The position numbers and the translations under genes are program-made. From contig NC_092580.1 of NCBI RefSeq assembly GCF_037975245.1, positions 29,663,501 to 29,727,500 on the forward strand: a DNA stretch of 64,000 nucleotides. The letters are read 5' to 3'. The DNA comes from Apostichopus japonicus. Lineage: Eukaryota > Echinodermata > Holothuroidea > Aspidochirotida > Stichopodidae. The notes beneath the pieces were generated by a model, which worked only from the letters and a program-made list of their open reading frames with translations, ran no database searches and had not been told where the DNA came from. The first letter of the stretch is position 1. Every line of letters begins with the position of its first letter. This document shows positions 44,768 to 56,829 of this stretch, in pieces.

Positions 44768-47700
44768 GTACAACGCACAGTCTGAAAATATTATCCTTCT
44801 CCTGGCACAATTTTAAACATTTCGTTAATATTCAGCTTCGTCAGAGCATGCTTGTTTATATGTCTGACATTAAGTTACGCTAGGCCTAGTTTCCTACTCA
44901 CTTAACTGTGTACAGTAAGGTTAGGCTATGTATTTTAAGGTCTAACATTTAGGCACGACTACTTAGGTTAGCTGCCTGAGTGTGACCGCTAGCTCCTGAA
45001 ATGGAAATCTGTGATGTTCTCCCAATCGGGATGACTCGGATTCAACCAGAAATACAAAAATGATTCACAACTCGGTTATACTGGCTGCAGTAGGGTGTTA
45101 CTAAAACGAATGACAATTGCGTTACACATAACGAATGACAATATGTTGTACACACTAAAAAATTGTGTTGACTAAAACGAATGACAGTAATGACAGCACA
45201 GACATTTGCTTCAACCGGATATCACAGTTCAGACTTCGTGGGTATATAGATCTAGTAAAGTACGGAAAAGATACAAATGCACCTTATAGTAAGCGAAATT
45301 GTAAGTCTGATTTTAAAAAGTAAATTTAACTTCATTTTTCTGATATTAATTGTTAGAAACTAACAATACTATAATCTTGAAACGCTTCAGTTATCTTTCT
45401 ATATAAATCTACAGAGGTAAAAAGCACAGCACTCAAGCGCATTCTCACACAAAAACTCTCCCTGTGGTTTCTATCCGTAAATTACACCAAAACCCTGCAA
45501 CCACGTAACATGCGATTTTCCTCAAATCTTTTGCGCAGAAAACCAGTAACAGCATTTACTCCACTCCGTCAATCATTCTATCTCCACTCAACACTGTCCT
45601 TCGTTGTCATTTGTTGTCATTCGCTGTCATTCGCGAATGATAATTAACCCTGTACAAAGTCAATTGTCATTCGGTCATTCGCTGTCATTCGTTTCAGTTT
45701 GTCCCCTGCAGTACCAATATACAACAAAATGATGTGTAGATTTGTATTTTTAAGCCCCCCCCCCTTCATTATTTATCATGTTATTTATATGTCTAGTCTA
45801 GTATAGTCAGTATTGCGAAGTTTGACATACTTCGAAGTTCAGACACCCTAAGAAATGTACACGATTTCACCATGAAAACCTACAGGAAGAGCCAAATTTC
45901 ACCAAAAAGTACGAAGCTACAGTTATTTTCTCTCCAAAATGACCTGTGTGCAAGAAATTACTTACATATTTGTCAATAAAATGACGATGATCTATGAAGT
46001 CTGTTATAATTACTGAAAGAGCAACTGCGCCACCAATTTTATCACCAGCGCCACACTGTAGGTTGCGTGTCCGAACTTCGCAATACTCTAGCAGAGAAAT
46101 ACCAGTTCCACAATCACGAAGAATCTTCTTGGAAAACAACGTGAAAACAGTTTGCAGGAAAGAAAGTTTGGCCCTGTATCGTACTATAACACAATTCTCC
46201 AAAATATGAAGTATATTTTCTGGTGATTTAGACCAGAAGATTTAGTTTTGGGGTGTTATAAGTCTTAAGTGTCCGAACTTCGAAGTCACCAACTCACCAT
46301 GCTACTAGGCCCTAGGTGCAATCTTCCAGGATGTAAATTATAATTTAGGCATAGGCTAGTGCCAAATCGAATACTGACAGTTGTCATCATGTTTAAGTGT
46401 GCAGTTAATAAAAGAAGAACCAAATTTATGTCAGAAATATCTCATGAATTGAGGATATAATTTAATTATAGGACAAATATCCTTAATTACTGGACCTAAG
46501 TGTCTGCATAACTCAGGGTCAAGTCATGAGTTCTTGCCTCTTGGACATTAGCAATACAAGTCAAACCAAAAGTTGAAACAAAAATCATAGTTCAATGCAT
46601 GAGTTGAAGAATTGTGGTGTATCTGGTAATGTGGTATATAATCTGACCCAACGTATGCGATTGATGTGAAATTTTCATGATTCCTGTTTCAAATCTTTGG
46701 AAAACTAAAACCTGGTATTAATTTGTATAAATTGTCTTTATCTGTCCTTTGACTCTATTCTTCATCAATTTAGCTGCTCGGGTGTCCGTACACAGATGGA
46801 GTGGACGAAACATGGATTTCAGAACTTCTCTTTCAACAAGGAGAGGCAAGAATAAGGCTCTTACAGTGGCTATTCTCAAGGTAGAAATTTACACTGTTCT
46901 TATTTTCGTCATTCATTTTCATTCATTTAAACCTTTCTAGTTATTGCTGTGTTTGATACACCGAATAATTGACAGAACTTATTTACTGCATCATCAAAAC
47001 TCAAAATCATAAGGAAAAAAATGTGCTTGTTACAATATAAAGCATGTCACACCCCATGTACATATCTTTGCACATTTGTTTCTTTATTGCATCCAAAATA
47101 TATTCTCTGTGACCATTGCCATAGTCTTTCTTCATATCTTAATCTGTCAGTAAATTTGTTGTGTTAAATGCCTATACACTTTAGGTCCCGTGTAGTCTTG
47201 CCTTGCAACCCCAGACGTGCGTGCACGCCAGGTTTATAAATACTTTCTTAAAAGACTCTGACAGGGCCCATTGTGACACCTTAAAATGCTATTCTCTTAT
47301 TTGTGGCAATGTGATATGAAAACCTGCTAAAAATCTTCTATAAATTTCTTAATTTTTGTTAGCTCATTTTTGCAATATTTCTTATATACTAAAGCATAGC
47401 TTATGGCCATTTTTTACTATTTGCAATTCAGTATGTACCATTTTGCTTCATTCTACATGATTGATCATCAATCTCTCATTCATTATATATTCAGCTTTCA
47501 TAAGTTGGGGCACTTGTATTAAGGGGGGGGGGTTCAGTTTTGTCACTGGTCAACCCCATTGATGGCAATCATATAAGCATATGGAAGATAACATTACAAC
47601 TATCTATCTGTTCCAGGTATGATGTAAAGCTCTCAAAATTACTGGATGACCAGTACTATGGATCAGAAGCTAGACTAGATTCCAGACTCCAAAGTAAGTG

Positions 47701-50700
47701 GGCTAAAAAAGCTCTGCATTTTGCTGTAAATTTTGCCACAATCTACTTGAGATGGAGTTCAACTGTTAAATATAAACAATAGGTCCCAGAGACATGTATT
47801 AAGCTATTTTGTTAGACTACCAAACTTGAAAACCAGTGAAAATGATGGCATTATGACATAATCCTCAGAGGTTTGTACACAAAACAGTACTTCATTTTCA
47901 ATAAGTTGTCTGTACTGGATGTAATAAAGGTGGACAATACATATATTAATAATGGGGTATACAAATGCTTGTTGTTGAAGCATAGTAAGATGACAGCCCA
48001 TAGGAAGATTTATTGTTGATGGATGAAAGAGGACCATATTCTAAGTATGCTGGTGAAATTTGCATCCATTTACTGTGTGGGCATTGTCAAGATACAGCAC
48101 AGGTGAATAACATATATCATTTCGTATGTAATATTACACAGAGTTTGTATGCAAACGTCTTTTTCCTTCCTGTTGGATTCAGTGTGAGATTTGAATAGTG
48201 TGGAGAATGGCATTTGGGACAGGTCTAGCCTAGATATTCCATATTTGGAAATATTAATTTTATAAAGAGTGATTTAAAAAAAAATGTTCATAAAGATATA
48301 TGTTATTACTTTTACAGAGCTGTTGAGTATATCCAGCATGCTCGGACTATGCCACCCAGATGATATTGAACTCATACGGGTAAGAAGCATAGTTAAATAT
48401 CATATTTGTGAACTCGTACCGGTGAGAAGTATAGTTAAATTATAATATTTGTGAAATCATAAAGGTAAGAAGTATAGTGAAATTATAATATTTGTGAACT
48501 TGTATGGGTCAGAAGTATAGATAAATTATAATATTTGTGAACTCCTACGGGTAAGAAGTATGGTTAAATCATAATATTTGTGAAGTCGTATGGGTAAGAA
48601 GTATAGTTAAATTAGAATATTGTGAACTCATATGAGTAAGAAGTAATTTATGGTAAATTATAAGTAAATTATAATATTTGTTTGGAAAAGTAAAATACCA
48701 TCTTCAGAGGCCAAATTTGGAACTAATGTAACAAGTTGTAGCACATCTATTGTAATAGGTAACGACTTACATTGATGAAAACTTATCAAATTTCAGTGTA
48801 GTATCAAATTGACATTTGTTGTGAGTAAGGTAGCAGTATTGTAATATTTAAACTATTAAATATAGACTACCTGGTGAAGAGGATTGTGACTAAGTCTATG
48901 TGGATATTGAAGCAGAGTACCCTGTGTTATTTAGGACCCTGACTGATGCAAGCATGACCCCTAACTGAGCAAGCATCTTCTGACCATCCCTCACAGTACG
49001 GAGGTTATTGTTATGATGGGATTTCACCCAGTGAATATTTATGTCCTCCCACACTTGTATTACCTCATCTGTCACTGTATGATTCAGTTGATTGATAATT
49101 GTTTTGTTTTGTTTTGTTTCACTCATTTCTCAGGGATCAGCTTCATCCGGCAAGCAAGCAGCTTTTTGGGACAAGCTTTTGGACATTGTCAGCATCACAG
49201 ACATGAGTGAAGATCCACATAGGAAAGCTGAACAAGAACCTGGTATAGTAAGGTGGGCTGCTGTATATGTATATTAAAACTTTCATCTGTGAAATGTTGT
49301 AAAATCATGTAATTCAATGTTCTGACTTCCTCACAGACAATACAAGCTGTAGACTTGTAAGTTGTAACAATGTTGTATGCTAGAAAAAAACTAAACAATT
49401 TACATATCATAGTTTCTTTTCATATTATTTGCATATACCCATCATAACTGGTAAAACTAAAGCTAACCTTATATTTCTAATGAATGGGTACATGATATTG
49501 ATGCCTCCCCCCCTCCTCCATTGAAGGGTAAGTACCTACATCATGTTTAAATGGAGGGGTAGCATTTGCAAAGGATTATGGTCAAATGCCCAGGTTAGAA
49601 ACACCTTTTTATTATACCAAACCTCTGTAGTGACATCATGACATGACTATAACGTGTAAAACCATCATTGAATGTGTGGATTTCTTCAACGGTTGACTTT
49701 GTTTTCAACTATAAAATGTACATCTGTTTTTGAGCAGGTTAAGAATAGTCTGTCTATAAGCTTGAAAGAAATCATGGCAAAAGATAAATTTTACTGCTTT
49801 TTAGAATGATATGTATTATATATAGATCAGAGACCAGAATTAAATTATATATGATTGCTAGAAGATAGCTGATTTCTGATAACTTGTTCCTCTTCTTGTT
49901 GTTATAGCGATGCCATGGACCTGCAAGAGCAGTTTAGCCACGACTGCCTCTTCATCTCTTCTCTTGCCCATCAACGAGACCTCCACGAGGCATTTGCTCC
50001 TTCATCTCAAGCCCTCCTCCCACCTGACCTACTGAAGGTCATCAAACGGAGAGCCGCAGAACACGAAGAAACGACAGGCAAAAGGTAACCTTGCTTCTGC
50101 TTGTTAGTAAATCTTGTTGTAAATCCCTGTTTGTTACTTGAACAGTATCGGTGTCGAACAGCTGGTTGTGTTCGCAATGATAACATTTCCTTGCCCATGC
50201 AAGGACAAAAGCACAAAACGTTGCTTGAGTCTGTGGCTTAAAGGGTGTGAAGACTCGCGCACAAAGAAACGTCTCATGCTGGTAATCTGACCTAGTTTCG
50301 AATGAGGTGTAACAGAAGTGTTAGACACCACCATCGATCCCAGAAAATACACACACAGCTTGCTACCGTCGGTAATTAGACACTAGTGTACAGCAACAAG
50401 GTATCACGTTTCATTACTGTCTGCAGTTTGTAGTGACAAGAAGAAAACTTCACTTGCAAGCAATGGAAAGTTAACTTTTTCAGAGCGCGGCACGTGGTTT
50501 GAGGCTAGTCTTCAATGCCTTTAAGTAACGTATCAGGTTAATGTTATATTTTACTGTTTATGATGTAAACACCCAGTTGGGACAATTTTATTTCTTTACT
50601 GTACTGTCATGTCCAGCTTCAGAGCACTGGTTTTGCCAGTATGAGCAATATGAGTATCATGTTTCTATCAGATCAAGGTTAGGAACTGTTCATACTGTTA

Positions 50701-53682
50701 GTATGAGTGCTTTAAAGCATGATAAGGGAGGACAGTTTAGAGTGGTATTAGCATTAGGAAATTGTCCCAACTGGCTGGATTAAGAAAAATACAAAGTGAA
50801 ACCAATTATTGTATAATTTCATTCATTCTTATTAATGCAGTCCAAAGTTTGCTTTTTTGTAAACTGAAAGGAAAAAAACGGTTGTGTTATCACAGATATT
50901 CTAGGACACATATATGATTGTTACAATATATGCCACATGAGGTTTATGGTATTATTCAAGTCCTATATTCTTTTCTTAGCACTGGCCCTGATTCATTCCA
51001 ACAGAAGTGATATTGCAACAGTGTTTATTTAATACGACCCATTTGATAGACAGATGGCATTGAATGCCTCTCTCTCTAACAAAGATGAATTTCAATGTCT
51101 GATCTCGTAGAGTATTCGTTTCTTTCAGAGCAACTCCACCGTCTCTCAAGGAGTTGGATAATATACTCTCTGAAATGAAGGACAATGTTATCAAGTCCAA
51201 GGAACAACTAGATGACCTAAAGACTAAGGTAAGAACCTAGAAAGCTTTTCATTAAGTCTGATGTGGGCCAAAGTGGGAACAATGTTTGCAAGTTTAGGTG
51301 ACTTGGTCTAAATGATAATGTTGGACTTTTAGAAATCTGTTAAACATTAGTAGTACATCAATTGTTTATTGAAAAGTCCCCCTAAAAGTCGCAAAGAGGG
51401 AGGGCATAAACAGGACAGTCTAGCTCCTGGTGAAGGAAGGTCTGGACAACATCTGCAAAAATATCTGCAAATAACTGGCCAAAAAAATATCTGCAATATC
51501 TGAATAGATAACTCTATACTAACTTTCGTATAGTCATTCTGAGCAAGAAAAAAATAATTTCTTACCAAACATTCTTACCAATGTTAGTAATAAACATGAA
51601 AAGTCATTGTACAGAGAACTTCTCTCAGGCCTCTGTCGATGGACCGGTTTACACCCAAAGTGATTCTCTTAGTCATTTTTTCTCCATTCTGAGGAAGAAA
51701 ATGTTTTGTTCTCTTTTTTGGTTTGCTATTATAGTATAAATATGAAAGTGGTCAAAGCCATTCTATGGAGACAGTCTGTCAGACATTGAAGCTGGTCTTA
51801 TCTGAGCTAGCACAGTTGATAACTACCTTCATCAATACCTTTGAGGCTGAGATGAGACCCTGGTGCAACAGGAACCCCCCTAGGCTCACACCCCTGGGAC
51901 CATCTGCTAAGAGGGTCCATGGTCTGCTCCAAGAGTTTAAACAGGTATGTAAGCTTCTCAGTTTTCTGATATACTTTGTTAAACGTTTTAGTACAAGGTC
52001 TCAGTGGTTCATACAAGTCAAGGGTAAAATTGTGTTTTAAAAACACAAAAACACAAACACAAATCTACCTTCTCTCTTTTGTATTTACTTTACTTTGGAA
52101 AATTCATCTACCTAAATCACATGGGTTTAGTCTACCTAAACTCATAATTTCAATGAATGTTTAAGATATGTGTAAGACATAAGTTTTGGACTGCACAAGT
52201 GGCCGATATATATATCTATATTTGGCATGCTGGTTGCCTAGAAAGCTACAAACTTTACCCACGATATTGTGGATCAGAATATAGTTAAGCTATCGTAGAA
52301 ACAAGAAAATGGTCACATCAAGTAATAACATTGATTGTGCCATGACTGATAGTTTGTGAAGAGGCTTAAAAAACTAAACAAATTGTGTGTTCTGTAAAAA
52401 TAAGTGACTCAGCATGTGGCCTCTGTCTACTCTTGCTTTTTGATATCTTTCTTGTGGTAGAAGTTTTGAGTTAAAAATGTTGTGTTTCATTTCTTTTGCA
52501 GTTATTGGAGGATTTGCAATCAGTCAGAAATTCCTTCCAGCATTTAACAGATTATGTGGAACATTCAGAATCTGTGCAGGGCATATCAGATACTCTGAGT
52601 ACAATAGGTAAGAATGCCTTTTGCATCAGGTCAACAACTTAGGGAAGTGAGCCTTGTTTACCATCACTGGAGCAGCTTGATCTGTTGTAAAGTAAATGCT
52701 TTTACTGTTGAATAGGAACACAATATATACTGTCAGTGTGTTGCATTTCGCATCACAACAGATTCTTTAACAGTATCGAAAATGGTGCACAGATCATCGG
52801 TATCGTTAAAACATCATGCTTTTGAGACTAAAGATAGTCATTCATGCTGAAAATTTTACACCGTTCTTAAGATATTTTCAATTAGCACCAAATTAAATGT
52901 TGATATTGGAGCCTCCTCAGCATCTTGGCTAAAAGATGACTGTTTACAAAACCTTGCAGTAGTAGCATCAGATTCTGGATTATTCAGTTGGTGTCCTTTG
53001 AGTAGGCTAATTATAACTAATTATATCTATAATTATATAGCTAATTATAATTATATAGCTAATAATAACCCAGATTACCCCACTTGAGATGCTGCGTAGC
53101 ATTGGTATGGAACTACGCACTCGTTACTAAAGTGAGAACTCAATATGAAGCTGGTGGGGGAAATATGCACAAAGTTTATCAGGGAAGCAACAACCAGCTA
53201 CAGTTATTTAAAGGTTGCCATAAGTGTCAGTCCTGATAATGGTGGTATGTACTATGGAAGAATTAGCAACAAGGATACTTAATCCTTCTCTGGGAAATAA
53301 ATGTGATGGGAATATTCATGTCAGAACGGTCCCGAAAGATTTTTTCATCGTCCTTGTGAGAGCCACTAGTCAATGTAGGAGCCAGACCATCGGTAGCTAA
53401 TGTCTTATCAATCATTAAATGAAGAACTCTGCTTAGGCATTGCAATTTACAGTCTTGGATATCTCTCCATTCCAATGCCCATGTCATTTTAAGGATATGT
53501 TCCAACAACAGACACCCTAACCCCTAAGTCCAAGGTTGTTGTTATTAGGTCATTAACATACTGCTCTTCTTACAGCTTCTGTGAGTGACTCAGCCCTACA
53601 GTCTTATAGCGACCTCACTGGTATACTGGAAGAATCCTCACACACAGCACACACTGAATCAGTGCTGCAGCCTTTCAGATGA
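44699..53682 (+). CDS. HAUS7: HAUS augmin-like complex subunit 7
   Basis: Ten exons join in frame with GT-AG introns: 44699-44767, 46774-46880, 47617-47693, 48318-48379, 49134-49252, 49908-50084, 51129-51228, 51735-51944, 52502-52607, 53576-53682; 1134 nt, 377 residues against about 368 in human. HAUS7 is a subunit of the eight-protein augmin complex, which binds spindle microtubules and recruits gamma-tubulin to nucleate branches during mitosis. Diagnostic blocks: LLGCPYTDG then EARIRLLQWLFSR (about 24-59); LGLCHPDDIELI (about 93-104), matching LMLCAPDDQELL; FWDKLLDIV (about 113-121); and LVLSELAQLITTFINTFEAE with CNRNPPRL.PLGPSAKRVH (exon 8), matching the human C-terminal half. Predicted mostly helical. 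The gene is convergent with UBA1. Confidence 0.93.
45085..45712. mobile_element. Inverted-repeat element with subterminal ACGAATGACA motifs
   Basis: The left end runs CTGCAGTAGGGT, then ACTAAAACGAATGACA. The right end is its imperfect inverse, TGTCATTCGTTTCAGT to CCCCTGCAG. CGAATGACA recurs three times near the left end; its inverse GTCATTCG recurs several times near the right end (45627-45691). This arrangement looks like transposase-binding repeats. No target duplication was confirmed. It sits in HAUS7 intron 1. Confidence 0.65.
46774..46880 (+). CDS. HAUS7: HAUS7 exon 2
   Basis: 107 nt between CAATTTAG and AAG|GTAGAA. It encodes LLGCPYTDGVDETWISELLF and then QQGEARIRLLQWLFS, the most conserved N-terminal block of the family (human NCPFLEGL...EYRLEILEWMC). 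Confidence 0.92.
47617..47693 (+). CDS. HAUS7: HAUS7 exon 3
   Basis: 77 nt between TGTTCCAG and AAA|GTAAGT, encoding RYDVKLSKLLDDQYYGSEAR LDSRLQ. Phase 2 in, phase 1 out. Confidence 0.87.
48318..48379 (+). CDS. HAUS7: HAUS7 exon 4
   Basis: 62 nt between TTTTACAG and CGG|GTAAGA, encoding KLLSISSMLGLCHPDDIELIR. The LCHPDDIELI motif aligns with LCAPDDQELL of human HAUS7. The last 12 bases and the donor are tandemly copied downstream. Confidence 0.92.
48368..48660 (+). repeat. 43-bp tandem array copying the exon 4 splice donor
   Basis: Seven units with starts at 48368, 48410, 48453, 48496, 48539, 48582 and 48624. Each begins GAACTCRTACGGGTAAGAAG (with variation) and ends ATAATATTTGT. The first unit contains the last 12 coding bases of exon 4 and its real donor; the following six are degenerate copies, most keeping a GTAAG or GTGAG donor-like core. 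Confidence 0.93.
49134..49252 (+). CDS. HAUS7: HAUS7 exon 5
   Basis: 119 nt between TTTCTCAG and AAG|GTGGGC, encoding GSASSGKQAAFWDKLLDIVS and onward to EQEPGIV. The donor at 49253 was chosen over a nearby GTATAG and GTAAGG because only it keeps the frame of exon 6. Confidence 0.88.
49908..50084 (+). CDS. HAUS7: HAUS7 exon 6
   Basis: 177 nt between GTTATAG and AAG|GTAACC, encoding SDAMDLQEQFSHDCLFISSL, then a segment ending RRAAEHEETTGK. It corresponds to the SLMEHFEDTREKNEALLGELF region of human HAUS7. Confidence 0.9.
50238..50524. mobile_element. TTAA-flanked MITE, copy 2
   Basis: A 287-bp relative of 5336-5699 with TTAA at both ends and TTAAAGGGTGTGAAGACT / AGTCTTCAATGCCTTTAA termini. 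It lacks about 75 bp of the interior of copy 1. It lies in HAUS7 intron 6. Confidence 0.75.
51129..51228 (+). CDS. HAUS7: HAUS7 exon 7
   Basis: 100 nt between TTCTTTCAG and AAG|GTAAGA, encoding RATPPSLKELDNILSEMKDN followed by VIKSKEQLDDLKTK. A predicted coiled-coil helix, as in the family's central region. Confidence 0.9.
51735..51944 (+). CDS. HAUS7: HAUS7 exon 8
   Basis: 210 nt, phase 0 both sides, between TATTATAG and CAG|GTATGT. It holds the block LVLSELAQLITTFINTFEAE and CNRNPPRLTPLGPSAKRVHG, matching human LVTSDFHQLILAFLQVYDDE...CGPIIQATHQ. Confidence 0.93.
52502..52607 (+). CDS. HAUS7: HAUS7 exon 9
   Basis: 106 nt between TTTTGCAG and ATAG|GTAAGA, encoding LLEDLQSVRNSFQHLTDYVE and then HSESVQGISDTLSTI. 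Phase 1 out. Confidence 0.88.
53576..53682 (+). CDS. HAUS7: HAUS7 exon 10 (terminal)
   Basis: 107 nt after TTCTTACAG, encoding ASVSDSALQSYSDLTGILEE and ending SSHTAHTESVLQPFR and TGA (53680-53682). The segment from ATACTGGAAG on is repeated twice more downstream in the 3' UTR. Confidence 0.85.
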
Positions 53683-53958
53683 AGGGTGTTCTTCATAACT
53701 TCACATCGAAGAAACTACGAGTAATCCATATACTCATATAATCCATATACTGGAAGAATCCTCACACACAGAATAAGTGCTACAGCCATTCAGATGAAGA
53801 AGGGTGCTCATCATAAATTCACAATGAAAATACGACGAGTAATCCATGTCCTTGAAGAATCCTCGCACACAGCACACACAGAATCAGTGCTACAGCCATT
53901 CAGATGAAGAAGGGTGCTCATCATAAATTCACAACGAAAATACGACGAGTAATCCATA
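53622..53958 (+). repeat. Tandem triplication of HAUS7 terminal coding/3' UTR
   Basis: Three copies (about 53622-53730, 53747-53847, 53848-53958) share GAAGAATCCTC, ACAGCACACACWGAATCAGT, CATTCAGATGAAG and ACGAGTAATCCAT. Copy 1 contains the last 20 codons and the stop. Copies 2 and 3 are more alike to each other. They are non-coding in the predicted transcript. Confidence 0.92.
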
Positions 53959-53995
53959 GAGAATCACACCAGGCAGGCCAGATGATATATTTGTG

Positions 53996-54001
53996 AATAA
54001 A
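53996..54001 (+). terminator. HAUS7: Candidate HAUS7 poly(A) signal (proximal)
   Basis: AATAAA 314 bp after the stop codon. An alternative lies at 54541-54546. Confidence 0.5.
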
Positions 54002-54540
54002 GGACAGGATTTCACATGGTGTATTTATTGACAGCTATAATTGTAGGTGAATGTCTGCATAGAGTGTGTTATCCTATGAGATGGTATTATCATATGTGAA
54101 CTAAGAAGCATTATCCAGATGGGCAATGAGATCATAAATATCACACAAAGAACAGATTATTTGTGAATGAAGTACAGGAATTTTATGAAGTGCAGGTTGG
54201 TGGAAGTATAGGTGGATTGGAGAGAGGGTGTAAAGGTGGGAGGGAGGGTGCACAGTTTGGGAGGGAGGGTGCAAGATGGATTCAAGAAAATCCAAATTCA
54301 GCAGCACCAAAAATGGCCTCAGTGGTGATCGAATTTATCCCATTAGATTCCAGAACTGATGTTTGACATGCCAGTGTTCTACGATGGTAGGATTAGTGAA
54401 AGGAATGTTAATGAAGAGTACATCTTCATTAGAGTTGTATAGAGAATATATATGTAAAGTTGGACAGCAGTATGCTTACATTAAACAGTGTAATCTCTCT
54501 GTATGTATGTATTTATATGTAAAATAGATTTTAGCAGCTG

Positions 54541-54546
54541 AATAAA
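54541..54546 (+). terminator. HAUS7: Candidate HAUS7 poly(A) signal (distal)
   Basis: AATAAA about 860 bp after the stop codon, within AT-rich DNA. Confidence 0.4.
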
Positions 54547-56829
54547 AGCATTTATAGAGAATATTCTTGGCTGCTCTCTCATTAATATTTATTTTTTGTT
54601 GTAATACATCCACACACTGTATGTACACACTGTATGTACTTAAATCCTCAAATGTCCTGCACTGTCCACTAAAGACTCTACACATGGACTTCTCACAGAC
54701 TATTTTTCAATCATTGAAATTGAGCAAAAAGGAGCATGATAATTCCTTCATAGTTTGTATGTTATAATGAACTGTTGGGCTTTTAAAGTCTGATACTGGA
54801 GTAAAAATATTTACTAGCTAAATGCCAGTGGATTTGACCATTTTCACTGGCAAAGCCACTTTCAGTTTACTGAAGAAGAAGGCTGCAAACAAACCTAAAA
54901 TTAACCCAAACCCTATTTACCTGGGGAGCAATGTGTAAGTTGAAAAAAAATAAAAATCACAGCCAAAAATATTGAAATTTGACACAAATTTTTCAACATC
55001 TGTATATTTATTGAGGCACTTTTAATCTTAACAAGAATGTTCACAAGATAGTGCTACTCTTAGATTTAAACAATTAGAGCATTTTATGGACAAAACTGGT
55101 ACAAAAAGGAAAGAAAAAGCATTATTAATGATGTTGTGTTTAAGTGAATAGTTGACTACTCTACCATTATGTGTGTGTGTATGATGAATATCATCGTCGA
55201 CAGATCATTGTTGTTAGTACTCAAAAAAACTCCCATATAACACAAAAAGTCAACTCCAACAAAAACAAAGAGGCATATTAAATTATTAGCAACAGATTAA
55301 GATTTTGCACAAATGAGAGAATACTTCCTTAGTTTCAGATACTGATCTGATGAATGATAACATAGTTGACACACATTTAATGTTTCACATTTTGTATACA
55401 GTTAGTCAATGCTGTAATGGACAAGACCTGGGCTTGCCCTGCTGGCTGTTTGCTGATTTCTTACCCTGAAATTACATCATGACTACATCATATGATTGGT
55501 GTTGATGGAGCAGCTGTTAGCATTGATCTCCAAACCGTATCTTTATCGAAAACCCCATTACAGTTTAGTCATAAGTTTGACTAATGGAGTATAATTTAGA
55601 ATTATGCCCATCTGTATATGTTAATATGTAAATGACCATAATATGTAAATGAAGAGATTCAAAATCGAAAGGAAACTTTTAATTACTCATTTTCATGTGT
55701 TGAAAAACCGCCAAACCTTATTCTGTGCCGCACCCAATTCCCCCAGCAGGTTTAATAAACCCCTTATCCCCGCAGGTTTGGTTAAATTGTCACAGGGTGC
55801 TTTAAACAGGGGTTTTGTTAGGATATTAAATTTCAATATGAAGAACATGTTTGTTGGCACTGCAAGAAGCAAGACATATATAACTACAGTCTGTTACTAT
55901 TACTTACTACTGATGCAAACTGTCAGATATGTTGATAGGGTTCACATTAAATAGACAGCTAGAGTTTTGGGAACAGAGATAAATCACTTTGATATATATA
56001 ATTCCTTACCATCGACTACATAGCAAACTACCTGCTTTAGAGATCATTTAGTAACACAGTTGAACAGACGGATAAACTTTAACAATTATTTGTGAAGGTA
56101 GCTGACTTTACAGTGCAAAGAGCGTTAGCATGACGATCTTTGTCTTTGTGACTAGAAACACAGACCAAAATTATAATAATTCTTGCTCTGAAATTGTTAC
56201 ATAGTAAATCAAAATGTGCCCCACGAACCCACACCATGATCCACCTTTTCCCTCTCAGTGATTTATGCCTTAAGTAAGCCTCATGAAGACTCTTAGACTA
56301 CAATATCCCAAGCTGTACTCAGCAATGGCGTATGTTTAACAATGCAGCACAACAAGCTATAGTGTGTGGTAGAGGTCTTAGAGATGTTTCTCCATATGGA
56401 TTGCCAAACATTGATTCATGACACCGATTCTGTAAACTATGGGATATCCTCCTACCTAGAGGCATTATCTCCTTGAGGCTGACAGTTGTAGCCAATGATA
56501 TGTATGCCTTTAATATGATGACTGTCAAATAAAATGTCAAGCTGTGATCCAAAAAGCAAAACTATTACCCTGATCAGACTACTCAAAAGTGACAATTCCA
56601 TCTAAATTAGAAGATTTACTATCTATGAGACTTGAAATTTCTACATACTTCTGGATGTATGGCGGATCAAATCCGCAAGTAGTTTTGCCTCACACTCTTA
56701 GAAAAGGAAAAGAAAACAAAGAACTGAAGAGAAAAATGTACAAGGCCTATCTATGCAGAGGATAACTCTTACACGAACAAGTGTCCCAACTAGCACAGTA
56801 TGGGATGATGGACGCTGCGACAGGACACA
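54547..56829. other. Tail-to-tail gap: UBA1 3' UTR and flank
   Basis: No coding exon seen. A minus-strand AATAAA at 55007-55012 would give UBA1 a 3' UTR of about 1.8 kb. The 101-codon plus ORF at 55649-55954 has no recognisable family. Confidence 0.45.
55007..55012 (-). terminator. UBA1: Candidate UBA1 poly(A) signal
   Basis: TTTATT on the plus strand is AATAAA on the minus strand, 1.8 kb downstream of the UBA1 stop. Chosen by motif only; other signals may be used. Confidence 0.3.

Noticed and set aside
49013-49277. Alternative plus frames of about 60 codons around HAUS7 exon 5
   Set aside because: One frame is the exon itself read through its intron; the others are shadows. The exon was delimited by frame continuity with exons 4 and 6.
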